A stretch of DNA of 64,000 nt from Aurelia coerulea (GCA_039566865.1 CM076945.1:1865001-1929000); one strand, 5' to 3'. Shown: positions 1 through 11,423, numbered from the stretch's first letter. The notes: generated by a model not told the origin, from the letters alone. Numbers and translations are program-made.

Positions 1-373
1 AATGGCATTCGTTGTATCATACGATCACATGGCATGCAACATGTCTCATCTTTTTCTTACTGTACTTTGGGAAGAAAAGGTTTGTTCGTTGTTCAGAGGA
101 GGGGTCCTTTGTGTGGAGGTGTCCGTTAATGGAGGTTCCACTGTAATAACAATGAAACTATCTGATTGTGCAGGTAAACTTCATTGGTAAACTTGTTCAG
201 CAAAATGAGTATGCTGCTATCGACCAAGGACCTGTCAACCTGGTGTAGTTAACATAGATGATTTATAACAACATAGCTAAAAAGATTACTATACAATGAT
301 AAAGTCAAAGAAAATTAGTTATAACTCAAAGTCATAATCCTTGCAGTCACTCTTGAACTTAAGTATTAATGTT
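1..373. other. Left edge, no gene recognised
   Basis: No convincing coding exon is seen. Bases 5-40 resemble bases 11806-11845, which lie upstream of the intact secreted-precursor gene on the minus strand. This suggests that an upstream region of another family member, to the left of the window, begins here. The rest is downstream (3') sequence of the decayed copy at 374-2640. No AATAAA was seen close to its stop. Confidence 0.35.
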
Positions 374-2640
374 TCACGCAACTTTGTTAATTAGTTTTGC
401 ACCCTGGCTCTTATGCCTCTGTGTCATACTGTCGGCGACTGCTTCTCGACGATCCTCTGCCCCTATATATCCTCTTCCGTACCGATATAGTTTCTTATAC
501 GTTAGGGGGTATCCCTTGCCATGTCTCCTTCTCGACATTCTGCCGTATGGAATAGGCACTCTGCTGCGCGCGATATATTTTCTTCTACGGTATCCCTTTC
601 CATGTCTCCTACGCGACATTCTGCCGTATCGACTATACCCCCTGACACGCATGATATGATTTCTTATACCGTATTCTCGTGGATAGTGAACTTTCTCTTG
701 GCTTGGGTCTTCAAGTTTTGTGTCTGAAAGATGAATTAATTCATATCAAAGGGCAAGAAAATTATGAGAATTCTTTCTGTTGATCTTTTAAGCTTCAATT
801 CAGTGTCGCCAATATTGAACTGCTAATGACGGTAAGAACTTGACTAGATAGGTTCTAATGGAAACTTTTCTTTTTTTTTATTCAAGCGAGAATTAAGCGA
901 CAATTCGTAAACAACAATCTACAACAAAGTGACAATTTGTTTGGGGCCACATCCTTTTATTCTTGAGAGAACGCCCTCTTTCTGTGCAGCTTTTGACCAC
1001 GCCCTTAATTTTTTTGAGGGAGCTCCATTTTTCGAAAACTCGTAAACTGTAATTCGTAAAAAGCTACAAAATGAGTAAATCTCGCTTGTCAAGACTCTAA
1101 GCTGTATTGACTTGAGAGGGAAACGAGCCTTTTCAAATACACCTATGTAGAGAAGAGAATTATGGGTAAACTGACCATCATCATCACTGGCGTCAGTTTC
1201 ATCCTGGTCATCAGTTTCATCCTGGTCATCAGCCTCGTCTTGGTCCACCTTGTCGTGGGCACCTCGTCTTCATTTTGCTCTTTTTCAAGATCTGCAAGCT
1301 CATCCTCTACCACGTCATCTTTGGCTGTTTCTTGTGAAACTTATGTACCTGTTGATTAATTCGAATCATGTACTGTACAAATGCACGAAGGTCTTTGCAC
1401 TCTGGAAATGTGAGGGGCAAAACACTTACTGTACGGTGTAACAAGAACAGATTTTGTAACTCAATGGCATTAGCTGATTTTGATTAACACTGCCATTCAA
1501 AGAAATTAGCGATTGCAGACAAAGGAAATTCTCTCAACCAAGATTTCAAAACGAACAAAGCGGCAAAGATTGCTCTGAAACCAGCAGGGCAAACTGTGGG
1601 CTTTTGCAAGCGAAATGTGGTTTTAAGAGTGGTCATGAGTTTATGACGAAAGAAAAATAATAAATCTAAACATCCGCCTGGTGGATATTGTTTATTTGAT
1701 TCAGGAGTTGCATGGTAATTGTTTCATGTAAGCCCTAATTGCGCAAGAATTGCAATGCCTTCTGCTCGGCTTCCGAATCAAATAATCAAAATCCGCCAGG
1801 CAGATCTTTAGATTTGTTCTTCTTCTTTCGTTATAAACTCAATGACTTGTCTTGAAAACCAACTTTCGCTTGCACAAGGCGGTAGTTTGCCCTACTAGTT
1901 TCAGGGCAACTTTTGCGGCTTTGTCTCTTTTAGTTAACTGATTTAGAGAAGTTCCTTGCTCTGCAGCCGCTTTTAGGCCAAATGTGCCGCGTTTAGGGCG
2001 CGTCCAATCAGATCGCTACTTTCTGACAACGGGCCTATCCTTGGCGATTGATTGACTGATTAGGTCAATTTTAGACTTTTTGTCGCGAAGCAACGTTCGA
2101 AGGATTCAGGGATCGATTTTTTCAGATGTACCGCAAGATTTTAGGGTATGTTTGATTAGTACTAATTCTGAAAACGGTAGACTTAGTAGACACAGAATTT
2201 GTGTTTCATTGACTCCGAAATTCTCAAAACGGTAGATTTGGTAGGTTTGGAAGGCTTTCTGAACATTCTGCTCCAAAAAGGCAGAAGGTTTGGCAGATTT
2301 TTGAGAGATTTTGATTTTTATTAGCGCACCCTTGTTGTTAATCCAAAATCTGCCGTTTCAGAGATTTTTGTGTTTGATTGAGAAGCATATTTCCATCTCT
2401 GTGAAGTCTGCTGTTTTCAAAATATGGAAGGTTTGGATTTGCCAATCAAACACACCCTTTGTCTGTGTTTCGCATCTGTTTGGTTGCGAGTTCTTACGAG
2501 AGTGAAATTATAAAGCGAGCTTAAAGATTATCAACGAGTACAAAGAATAACGTCGCCAGTCTACGCACAAATTATGTTAGCAACACGACTTACCATGCAG
2601 GCAGAGTGCTACGCCAAGAGCAAGCAATTTTACAAATACT
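374..2640 (-). pseudogene. Decayed paralog of the secreted acidic/cationic precursor gene
   Basis: Three exon-like blocks match exons 2-4 of the intact gene at 6869-10733. The signal-peptide exon (2594 to about 2630) reads KLLALGVALCLH before a GTAAGT donor. The acidic exon (about 1169-1345) ends in Asp-rich codons before a GT donor. The last exon (374-723) codes for a 116-residue tail after the shared LEDP motif. That tail has no cysteine; it carries two copies of YGRMSRRRHGKGY and is rich in Arg and Tyr. Damage seen: no ATG in the signal-peptide exon, an in-frame TAA at the start of the acidic exon, and a 14-bp insertion that shifts its frame. The last exon is still open and phase-compatible, so decay may be recent or splicing may differ. 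A LINE lies immediately upstream. Confidence 0.55.
1450..1935. repeat. Long inverted-repeat element (family A, first copy)
   Basis: The left arm (1450-1690) and right arm (about 1780-1935) are imperfect inverted repeats. The left arm shares its opening (AGATTTTGTAA, then GATTAGCGATYGC) with the better-preserved copy at 21880-22436, and a split copy lies at 57335-57990. No transposase ORF is present, so it is a non-autonomous MITE-like element. It lies in intron 1 of the decayed secreted-precursor copy. Confidence 0.6.
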
Positions 2641-2642
2641 GG

Positions 2643-5600
2643 TGTGTAATTTTACAAATACTGGTGAGAGTGTGGCGTCGACCAGGTCTCATCAGCATCT
2701 GGGGTTTAAAAAGGGTATGGCAATTGCATCCCTGAATATTAACGGTCTTCGCAGTCACCTAGATGAGGTTCAGCTATTAATAAGGGACCTTGGGATTCAA
2801 ATCCTTGCCTTAAATGAGACTAAGCTCGATCCTGGCTACCCAAAGGAGTTAACTAGTGTGGCTGGCTACCAGCAAGAACGTCTAGATAGGACATGCAATG
2901 GTGGTGGTGTTTCTATTTATATTAGGGACTCTATCAAGTACAAACGTCGTCTTGATGTCCCTACTGATGACCTGGAACTCATTTGCATTGAGGTTAAACC
3001 ACCTAAAAGCAAGTCCTTTCTTGTTCTCGTTTGGTACCGGCCACCCAGCGACCCAGTTGGGTCCTTCAATAAGCTGGAAAAGGCTCTTTCTTTTTTGGAC
3101 AAAGAGGGTAAAGAATTGATCCTCTTAGGAGACACTAATTGTGATCTCATTCCAAAGCAAGCTGATCAGCCCATAGACAATGATTCAAAGCACATGCTTG
3201 ATCTCTATGGGTTATTCAGCTTCAAACAGCTTATTGACGAACCAACTAGGGTCACTCTAACTACCTCTTCCATCATTGACCATATTGCTACAACATGTGC
3301 CAGAAACATTGTAAGATCCGGAGTGCATCAAGTATCCTTGAGTGATCATTATATGGTCTACTGCATTCGGAAATTTAATGGAGCAGTAGAAAAAGGCCAT
3401 AAAATGATCAAAACTCGGAAGATGAAGAATTTTAATGAAGAAGAATTCCTGGCTGATGTTTCTGGCGTATGTTGGGAGCAAATGCTTACTGAAACGGATG
3501 ACATAGATATTCTCGTAAGCAATTGGTCAAACCTATTTTCTTTGATCATAGAGAAACATGCCCCAATGACTGAAATGCGTGTCTCTGAGAAATACTGCCC
3601 CTGGATCGACAAAGACCTAAAGAAGCTAATGCAGACCAGGGATAGGCTAAAAAAGTCTGCAGCCAAAAGAAAATCCCCAATCCTTATGGACTCATATAGA
3701 CAGGTCCGTAATAAAGTCAATGTCCTAAACATCCAACTAAAGAAGCAGTATTACACTAATAAGATCTCTGCATGTCAAGGTAACATGAAAGAGTCATGGA
3801 AGGCAATTAACGAACTCCTCAATAAGAGATCAAAGTCTAGTAACATTGATTGTCTCAAAGAGTCTGGTTCAGAGACTGTTCACAAAAAAGATATTTCTGA
3901 TGCAATGAACAGTTTCTTTTGCTCAGTAGGTAAGGATCTTGCCGATAAAATCGATCCAGCCCCAAATCCCCTCCTTGCAGGTGACTATGAAATTAACAAG
4001 CATAAGACAAAATTCCATTTCAGGACTATTGTAGTGCAGGAGATCAGGGATGCATTTGCCAAGGTTAAAACAGCAAAGAGCTTTGGGATTGACAACATAT
4101 CTAGCTACTTTCTGAAGCTTGCACTGCCTTTCATTGAAAATTCGCTTGCTTTCTTGTTTAATACATCTATTGAAACAAGTCGCTTTCCTGACTCATGGAA
4201 AGTTGCTAGAGTTACTCCAATTTTCAAAGATGGAGATAGGACTGACAAGTCTAACTATAGACCAATATCAGTCTTGCCTGTCATCTCAAGGCTCTTTGAA
4301 AAACTAGTAACAAACCAGCTGTACCAGTATATGAATGATAACGGTCATTTTTCATCTGGCCAATCCGGCTTTTTACGCCTTCATTCAACAGTAACATGCT
4401 TACTTAAAAATACTGACGACTGGTACAATGGATTGGATCTTGGTAGGCTTGTGGGTTTAGTGTTCATTGACCTCAAAAAGGCATTTGACACTGTAGATCA
4501 TAATATCCTCTGCAAAAAGCTCGAGCTTTACGGTGTACAGCAACGTGAACTCTCGTGGTTTAAATCCTACCTTTCCAGCCGGGAACAATTTTGTAGGGTT
4601 AATGGGGTTGATTCAAAAGTTGGGGACATAGAAGTTGGCGTGCCGCAAGGTTCATGTCTTGGGCCTCTTCTCTTCCTCATCTACATCAATGATCTCCCAC
4701 AAGCTGTCCAAGATTCCACCGTTTCCATGTATGCTGATGACACCAGTTTATGCTACCAGTCTCATGATTTGACTCGGCTGAATGAGGCTATTAACAGTGA
4801 CCTTAGGAAGCTGGACACTTGGTTACAAGGCAACAAGCTTTCCCTGAATGTTGCGAAAACTCATTCCATGCTTATTTCTACTAAGCAGAAACACAACATT
4901 CTCAAAAGTCAAAATAAAGACTTGGAACTGAAAATTCGCGATAATGAGCTTGAAGTAGTCAAAAAGACAAAATACCTTGGTGTGCAAATTGACTGCTCCT
5001 TGGATTGGAAAGAACAAATCAAGGCAGTTTCCAGCAAGGTCTCCAGGGCAGTTGGTTTTTTGAGACATGCCAAGTCTTTTCTCCCACAAGAAACTTTGCG
5101 AACTCTCTACACAGGTATTGTTGAGCCCCACTTTCGATACTGTTGTTCTGTTTGGGGCTGTGCTGGTTCAACTGAAATTAATCAGTTGCAAAAACTTCAA
5201 AAACGTGCTGCTAGGATTGTAACGCATAGCAGCTTCGATGCCCCAAGCAGACCCCTTATCGAAGAGCTGGGATGGAAGACCATTGACGAACTTGTAGCCT
5301 ATGAGTCTCAGACAATGGTCTTCAAGTCCTTAAATGAGCTGGCTCCACAATACCTGTGTGACCTCTTCACACGAAATTCGCAGTGTTCATCCTACAGCCT
5401 TCGTAATACAGGAACCGACCTTAGGTTACCCAAGAAAAGGTCAAATAATGGCCAGAGATGTTTCTCCTACAGAGGTGCAAAACTGTGGAATAGCCTCTCA
5501 GCCGAGTCTAAGCAGGCAGCCTCACTGAAGAGTTTCAAGACTATTTAGGTACAGGCATCTTTTTCTTTCGCTTGATTTTAAATTTTAAACATTATTGTAC

Positions 5601-5776
5601 ATAGGTTTTGAATATTGTAAATAAGGTTTTATAGTTTGATTTAATTAATAGCTTTTTACTTTGTTTCTGTAGATTTTAATTATTGTTTTTATCGGAGGGC
5701 CCCTTGAAAACCAGCTTCTGCTGAAGGGCAACCCTCCTTAAAAGAATTAAATATGAAATATGAAATATGAAATATA
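2643..5776 (+). mobile_element. LINE (CR1/L2/jockey-like), near-complete copy 1
   Basis: A non-LTR retrotransposon with one long intact ORF (endonuclease plus reverse transcriptase), an approximately 200-bp 3' UTR, a 3'-terminal hairpin (5694-5737) and a short (ATGAAAT)n-type tail. No separate ORF1 is visible upstream, so it is either a single-ORF element or slightly 5'-truncated. A 19-bp sequence is directly repeated just before the ORF (about 2626-2664), but no matching target-site duplication is seen after the tail. The exact 5' boundary is uncertain. It adjoins the signal-peptide exon of the decayed secreted-precursor copy and may have removed its start codon. Confidence 0.85.
2717..5548 (+). 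CDS. LINE endonuclease-reverse transcriptase ORF
   Basis: The frame is open from 2606, but its first ATG is at 2717 (MAIASLNINGLR), which starts right at the endonuclease and gives 943 aa. APE-type endonuclease, residues 1 to about 225: NINGLR, LNETKL (metal-binding Glu), WYRPPS, LGDTN and SLSDH. Reverse transcriptase follows: NYRPISVLPV, GFLRLHSTV, FIDLKKAFDTVDH, GVPQGSCLGPLLFL and the catalytic YADD. A C-terminal region typical of CR1/jockey elements (GAKLWNSL, then a Lys-rich end) closes it. It would nick target DNA and copy its own RNA by target-primed reverse transcription. The frame has no internal stops, so the copy is young and may be competent. The final residues are a little shorter than in copy 2. 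Confidence 0.9.
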   Translation: MAIASLNINGLRSHLDEVQLLIRDLGIQILALNETKLDPGYPKELTSVAGYQQERLDRTCNGGGVSIYIRDSIKYKRRLDVPTDDLELICIEVKPPKSKSFLVLVWYRPPSDPVGSFNKLEKALSFLDKEGKELILLGDTNCDLIPKQADQPIDNDSKHMLDLYGLFSFKQLIDEPTRVTLTTSSIIDHIATTCARNIVRSGVHQVSLSDHYMVYCIRKFNGAVEKGHKMIKTRKMKNFNEEEFLADVSGVCWEQMLTETDDIDILVSNWSNLFSLIIEKHAPMTEMRVSEKYCPWIDKDLKKLMQTRDRLKKSAAKRKSPILMDSYRQVRNKVNVLNIQLKKQYYTNKISACQGNMKESWKAINELLNKRSKSSNIDCLKESGSETVHKKDISDAMNSFFCSVGKDLADKIDPAPNPLLAGDYEINKHKTKFHFRTIVVQEIRDAFAKVKTAKSFGIDNISSYFLKLALPFIENSLAFLFNTSIETSRFPDSWKVARVTPIFKDGDRTDKSNYRPISVLPVISRLFEKLVTNQLYQYMNDNGHFSSGQSGFLRLHSTVTCLLKNTDDWYNGLDLGRLVGLVFIDLKKAFDTVDHNILCKKLELYGVQQRELSWFKSYLSSREQFCRVNGVDSKVGDIEVGVPQGSCLGPLLFLIYINDLPQAVQDSTVSMYADDTSLCYQSHDLTRLNEAINSDLRKLDTWLQGNKLSLNVAKTHSMLISTKQKHNILKSQNKDLELKIRDNELEVVKKTKYLGVQIDCSLDWKEQIKAVSSKVSRAVGFLRHAKSFLPQETLRTLYTGIVEPHFRYCCSVWGCAGSTEINQLQKLQKRAARIVTHSSFDAPSRPLIEELGWKTIDELVAYESQTMVFKSLNELAPQYLCDLFTRNSQCSSYSLRNTGTDLRLPKKRSNNGQRCFSYRGAKLWNSLSAESKQAASLKSFKTI

Positions 5777-6815
5777 AAAACAATAACATCAATATACAAC
5801 AAGTCCCCGACTACGAAACCCGAGAAAACATCTTTTTGCAGAGAAATCCGTTCTTCAATAAATCACTCTTTACGTAGTACAAATAGACCAATAAACATGT
5901 AGATACGAGCCATGTTCCACCGGGCGAGCAGATAAAAGTAATCCCGTTTAAATAGCCAACTGCTCTCTTAGCATAACGGTAATGATATTGCCAAATACAT
6001 CATTTAACAATGGACATGTTGAAAGATATATTAAAGTTTACCCGACTGAAATCCGCCTCTCCGTTCTAAAATTATGAAGGGTTCTCGAAAAGCCCTTCAT
6101 AAATAGCTCAGAATGACGATCAGACTCTTTGTATTTTCGCCTCGCAGCAATGACGTGCAGATCTTTTGGCACTCGTTATCCCTTTTTGAGGATAAAAGCT
6201 CATACACAGGAGCAAAATAAAAGATTGATTGAGTGATTGATTGATTGATTGATTGATTGACTGATCGACAAAATAAAACCGGTTGATTGCATCCTCTGAA
6301 AAGGATAACACGTGATAAAACGTGTTCAATTCATTGCTGCAAGGCAAAAACATTTGGAATCGTAGAAGTTTTCTTGAAGGGGCGTTATCGTCAATATCCT
6401 TCATCATTTCAAAACAGAGTGGCGGATGTCAGTCAGGTATACGGTTGTTTGGAATATAATTAAACCTGCCCATTAGTGAATAATGTTTTTGTCACCATCA
6501 TTGGCTTTAATGTCCAGGGAGCAGTGATTTTTTTGAACAACAAGTCCAGAAGTTTTCATTGCACTCACATATACTCCAGCAGCAGTCATTAAAAACTGTT
6601 TTTCTGTAAGCGCAAACATATTTTCCATGTAAACTATAGTTTATAGTTATAAAAACGCAGATGGTGTCTGTTGTGACAAGGCACAAAATCAATTTTTGCA
6701 TACAAGAAGTATGAAGGCAAGTAATAAAAATTTTTTTGGTCATTCAAAGCAGAGTTCAAGAGAAGAAACCAACGAAGTTCTTATGCAACCAACTATAAAT
6801 ATTTTAGACATTGAA
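5777..6815. other. Spacer with decayed inverted-repeat element and GATT repeat
   Basis: No gene recognised. Parts of 5985-6540 (for example the block near 6410-6440) resemble the termini and interior of the TIR element at 58986-59602, suggesting a decayed relative. A GATT microsatellite lies at 6218-6262. The right end contains the poly(A) signal of the secreted-precursor gene. Confidence 0.4.
6218..6262. repeat. (GATT)n microsatellite
   Basis: Imperfect run of GATT/GAGT/GACT units read on the plus strand. A second GATT tract lies at 55309-55372. Confidence 0.8.
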
Positions 6816-6821
6816 TTTATT
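6816..6821 (-). terminator. Poly(A) signal AATAAA of the secreted-precursor gene
   Basis: AATAAA on the minus strand, about 50 bases past the TAA stop at 6869-6871. It is the only canonical signal in the immediate 3' flank and gives a short 3' UTR. Confidence 0.6.
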
Positions 6822-6868
6822 CAGACATATTATTCCATGCAAGATTGATTTTAAAGTCACTGTATCCT

Positions 6869-9800
6869 TTAGTAATATCCATGGCGACAATATCGACCTT
6901 TGCAGCCTCTGCGTCCTCTTCCCCCATATCCTTTGCCCCCATATCCTCCCCCATATCCTCCACAGCGACCACCTTTGCAGCCTCCATAGCCTTTGCGACC
7001 TCTTCCCCAACCCCCATATCCTCCGCAGCGACCACCTTTGCAGCCTCCATAACCTTTGCGACCTCTTCCCCAACCCCCATATCCTTTGCCGCCATAGCCA
7101 CCACGTCCTCTGCATTTACCACCCCAGCATCTGCGACCGTATCCCTTTCCACGTCCGCCACGCCATATTCCGCCGTATCCACCATATCCCTTACCGCCAT
7201 ATCCTTTCGAGACGGGGTAGTACGGTCCTTTTCCTGGGTCTTCAAGTTCGGCATCTGAAATTTAAAGTTATTTCGTATCAAAGAAGGGCAAGAAATACAT
7301 TGGACAAATTTTTGATACCGAATCAAGGATTTAGCTTGATTCGCAAGAAAGCTTGCAAACAAACGAAGATTCAACTCGATTCGCAAGGATTCAACTCGAT
7401 TGGAAAGATTCCAGTGTTTAACTTGCAAACTAATCTCAAATTGAAGAAAAACTTTCTTCGTGAAGATAGCTTGGAAAGCAGCCTTTTCAAATACAACCGG
7501 ACAAGGCACAAAAACTTTTTATCGGACATTTTAAGCGTTAGCAAAGCTGCAAGTGTTGAAATTGTTTTACTGGGTAGATAATGCATTGTAAACTATTTAA
7601 AATTGCTTTTGTTGTCGTCCGAAATTTCTGTAACAATTAAACTCTTCGTACGAAAATCTGGTTCGAGATCGTTTGTACTTGCAATGTATGTTAAGAAAAG
7701 GAACATGGGTAAACTAACCATCATCAGCTTCATCTTCTTGGTCATCAGCCTCGTCTTGGTCTACCTCGTCTTCAGTTTCATCACTTTCAAAATCAGGAAC
7801 TTCATTTTCTACATCCGCTGCATCATCTTGGGCTACTTCTTCGGAAACTTCCGTACCTGTTGATGAATTTAGAGGCATGAAAATCCTGTTAATTTATACT
7901 TTTAATTCCATTTGAAGCTAGAACCCATGTAGGATGGAAGAAGCACAGGATCTCGACAGACGAATTCAAAGTTATGTGCAAAGCTAGGGATAAGTTAAAA
8001 AAATAAGCCATTCGCTCAAAATCCGAAGTATTGATGCAATCTTACAGGCAGATACGTAATCAAGAATTTATACTTTTAATTCCATTTGAAGCTAGAACCC
8101 ATGTAGGATGGAAGAAGCACAGGATCTCGACAGACGAATTCAAAGTTATGTGCAAAGCTAGGGATAAGTTAAAAAAACAAGCCATTCGCTCAAAATCCGA
8201 AGTATTGATGCAATCTTACAGGCAGATACGTAATCAAGTTAACAAACTAAATGGGCAACTTAAGCGCGAGTATTTCACTCATAAAATTGCTTCTTGTGAA
8301 GGTGACCTTAAAAAACATGGCAAACGATCAATAATGTCATAAACAAGAAATCTAAAACCACTAACATTGCATCGCTAAATATCGACGGTAAACATATCTC
8401 TACTAATGCTGACATTGCAGAATCTATGAATAACTTTTTCTGCACTATTGGAGAGACTCTCAGAGATAAAATTGCCCATACAAGAAAAACTCTTCTTGAG
8501 AATGTCTACGAGGTCAATCCACAAAAAACTAAGTTTAATTTTCATGCTATCGACAAACTGCAGTTAGGAAAAGTATTTGGCAAATTGAAAACCTCGAAGG
8601 GAAGTGGTAACGATGATATTGCTAGCTGCTTTCTGAAGATCGCGCTTCCAGTTATTTCGGAATCACTTTGTGACATTTAATCTTACTGGCTGTTTTCCAG
8701 AAAGCTGGAAAATTGCCAGAGTAGCTGCCATTTTTAAAAGCGGACAACCTGACGACTGATCTAACTACCGACCTACATCAGTGCTCCCAGTTTTAGCCAA
8801 GGTCTTTGAAAAGCTTATTTATAACCAACTGTACGATTACTTGGACAAAAACAAACATCTGTTTTCAAACCAGTCTGGCTTTAGAGCTCTTCATTCTGTT
8901 GTCACTTGCCTTCTTAATAACACAGATGACTGGTATGTGAATATGGACAATGGTAAATACACTGCAAATATCTTTATTGATCTTAAAAAGGCATTTGATA
9001 CTGTAGATCATGATATTTTGCTTGCGAAATTGAGAAAATATGGGGTCGATAATCTAGAATTTGCTTGGTTCTCGTCCTATCTAACAAATAGAAAACAATC
9101 CTGCAAAGTTAATGGCGTTTCTTCCAAAACTGAAGAAATCCACTGTGGTGTCCCACAGGGTTCATGTCTCGGCCCTCTCTTGTTTCTGATCTACATCAAT
9201 GACCTTCCTTTTTCTCTCAAGAAAGGTAAAGTGACGATGTACGCAGACGATACCAGTATTTCATACTCTTCTAAAAGTTTGGAAGATATTAATCAAACGC
9301 TAAATAGCGAATTTTGTCATTTGAAGCAATGGTTGCTAGGCAATAAACTTTCTTTGAATGTCCTAAAAACTCAATCCCTGCTTGTGGGTTCAAAACCCAA
9401 AATTAGGAAAATTGCTGATAAAGTTGTCAATCCTCCACAGTTTCTCATTGGGGACTCTCAAGTTAAAAATGTAGATCAGACAAAATATCTGGGTGTAATA
9501 ATCGACAAGAACTTAAACTGGGACGAGCAGATCAATAGTCTCCGTACTAAAGTTTCTCGTGGAATATTCCAGAAAATTTTTACCTCAAAATACCCTAAGT
9601 AAGATGTATCGGGGCATCGTAGAGCCTCATTTTAGGTATTGTTGTTCCGTATGGGGGAACTGTGGGGTGACAAGACTGCAGACCCTTCAAAAGCTGCAGA
9701 ATCGAGCAGCTAGAATTGTTACAAGAAGTAATTTTGATTCATCTGCTAAGCCATTGATACACAATCTAAAATGGCCAACTACAAGTGATATTATTAATAG

Positions 9801-10733
9801 TGAAACTGCCACAATCATGTACAAATCGCTAAATGGTCTTGCTCCAGAATATCTTTCAAGATTGTTCGTCAAAAATTCTACTCGAAATATCAGGCAATTG
9901 CGAAACACGGAAACTGATCTTTTGTTACCTTCAAGGAAAACCAGCAATGGGCAAAAAGGTACATCTTTTCGTGGATCTAAATTATGGAACCAGCTTGATA
10001 ATGACGTAAAACAGGCACCCTCCCTTGCCACTTTTAAAAGAAGATTGAAAAATAATTCATAAATAATTAGTTTTAATAAATTTTTTTGGGTATTCAGTTT
10101 TTCACATTATGTATTTAATTATTTGCCACGGCCCCCTGAAAAGCAGTTCTTTAGGACTGATGGGGCTACCGTGCCTAAAAAAGTAAAAATAGAAATAGAA
10201 TAAATAGAATAAAGAATTCTGGTTTCTGTTGCAACGCAAGACTGCGCTCTAGCAGTATTTTGCATCGATTTTTTTAGGCAAGTCACAGTTTTCATGCAAA
10301 TTGAATTCAAAATTTTGACTCGTTCAAAATTAGGTCTTTTAGGAATTTTGATTTGTAAACGTTCAAATAAACGATACCGAATAATTGGGGCATGTTAAAA
10401 GATAAACACTTATTCAATTCTTAGTTTTTCTTTCATTCATCATAATAGCATTTCTTGTAGCAAGTTTTAGGCCCCCTGCAAATCAGTTCCTAACCCGATT
10501 GGCTACTATGAATAAAAAGTGAAATGTAACGAGATGAAAAGAATGTGCGGTGTGCAAATAAATAGCTATTTTGGGTGAAGTAGTCTAAACAGAAAGTGTG
10601 TGCTCGAAAGTTAAATTTCTGAATTTGCACAAATGAGATGTTACTGTACGAAGCTGGAAATATTGTGTCAACACGACTCACCCTGAATGCAAAGCGCCAA
10701 GCCAAGAACGAGCAGAATTGCTAATCCCTTCAT
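6869..10733 (-). CDS. Secreted precursor: signal peptide, acidic segment, Gly/Tyr-rich cationic C-x4-C domain
   Basis: Family not recognised. Three coding exons join in phase to give 191 aa: 10733-10682 (MKGLAILLVLGLALCIQ, a clear signal peptide), 7856-7719, and 7254-6869. Residues 19-63 hold 25 Asp/Glu and no Lys/Arg. Residues 64-191 are dominated by Gly, Tyr, Lys and Arg (GYGGKGYGG and GRGRKGYGG repeats), with eight Cys as four C-x4-C pairs at about 106/111, 135/140, 156/161 and 181/186. The long block GYGGWGRGRKGYGGCKGGRC is nearly duplicated. An acidic pro-piece before a cationic domain recalls antimicrobial or host-defence precursors; GY repeats also occur in structural, adhesive and biomineral-matrix proteins. 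Neither role is shown. A 5' UTR exon and TATA box lie upstream (about 11424-11533). Intron 1 holds a degraded LINE. A decayed paralog lies at 374-2640. Confidence 0.7.
7891..8238 (+). repeat. 174-bp tandem duplication at the 5' junction of LINE copy 2
   Basis: Bases 7891-8064 and 8065-8238 are nearly identical. Each unit begins with about 25 bases of non-LINE flank and runs into LINE ORF sequence (ends at RQIRNQ). The duplication therefore arose after the 5'-truncated LINE had inserted. One unit carries a TAA where the other reads CAA. Confidence 0.85.
7915..10205 (+). mobile_element. LINE copy 2, 5'-truncated and frameshifted
   Basis: Same family as copy 1. It starts in the endonuclease-RT linker (WKKHRISTDEF) and runs through RT blocks SVLPVLAKVFEKL, FIDLKKAFDTVDHD, GVPQGSCLGPLLFL and YADD to the C-terminus (GSKLWNQLDND, ending NNS). 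The frame is split into pieces at 8031-8342, 8426-8680, 8781-9602 and 9559-10062, so it is dead. The 3' hairpin is at 10126-10175, followed by an A-rich ATAGAAT tail. It lies in intron 1 of the secreted-precursor gene, in opposite orientation to it. Confidence 0.85.
10457..10530 (+). mobile_element. Isolated LINE 3' end (hairpin plus tail)
   Basis: A hairpin with GTAGC and GCTAC arms and a GGCCCCCTG core matches the 3' ends of LINE copies 1 and 2 and is followed by an A-rich stretch. No coding sequence remains. It also lies in intron 1 of the secreted-precursor gene, about 150 bases from the signal-peptide exon. Confidence 0.55.
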
Positions 10734-10987
10734 AATTGAAATCTGCAAAACAAATTAACCACATTACAATGGATGCACGAAGATCCATCAATGCGAAATA
10801 TTTGGCCACCTCTTCATCGAACGTTTTTCAAAGAGGTTCGCGAGTCACTGGAAGAATTGAGACTTTTTGGTCAATGTAAATTTACTTGCGAGCGAGAAAA
10901 CAACAAAATACTTGAAATGCGAGCTATGTTCCACGATGGCCAGAGATCGAAGAAACTCGTGCCTGATTATAGAATCCAGGTCCCATT

Positions 10988-11051
10988 GTGATATTTGCCG
11001 TTCATTTAATGATATTTGCCGTTCATTTAATGACATTCGCCATTCATATAA
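10988..11051. repeat. 21-bp tandem repeat, three units
   Basis: Three consecutive copies of a unit close to GATATTTGCCGTTCATTTAAT; the third is diverged. It lies in the 5' UTR intron of the secreted-precursor gene. Confidence 0.8.
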
Positions 11052-11423
11052 CGAGTGGGCCCTGGAAGGCCCTGCATTCTATAATCGCTCCCACACGACT
11101 AACATGCACAAAACCGTTCCCTCGCGGAGTGTAGTTTACATGTAAAGAAATTTGTGATATTCACTGAAATCAAGTTTTGCTTCCAAGGGATAAAAAATCA
11201 GCTGCACTAGAAATGATTCGTGCTAAAACTCTCCAATTGTTTTGTCTATAAACTTGAAGAAAGAAACGTCTGGTACTAAGCCTGATCAAAACGTTTTGCA
11301 AGAAATGTGCATTTTAGAAACTAGCTCACTAAAACCTGCTGAAAAGAAAATTTTGTTTAAAAATTAAGAAGCTTTCTAGTACCTAAAAGCCCGATTCAAG
11401 TTTATAATTAAGATGCAACTCAC

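Noticed and set aside
2626..2664. 19-bp direct repeat next to LINE copy 1 as a target-site duplication
   Set aside because: Both copies lie on the 5' side and no copy follows the 3' tail, so it is a local duplication rather than a target duplication.
6811..7581. 256-codon plus-strand frame and two other long frames over the same DNA
   Set aside because: Shadows of the minus-strand Gly/Tyr-rich exon; the frame that gives signal peptide, acidic exon and Cys pairs in phase is the minus-strand one starting at 7254.
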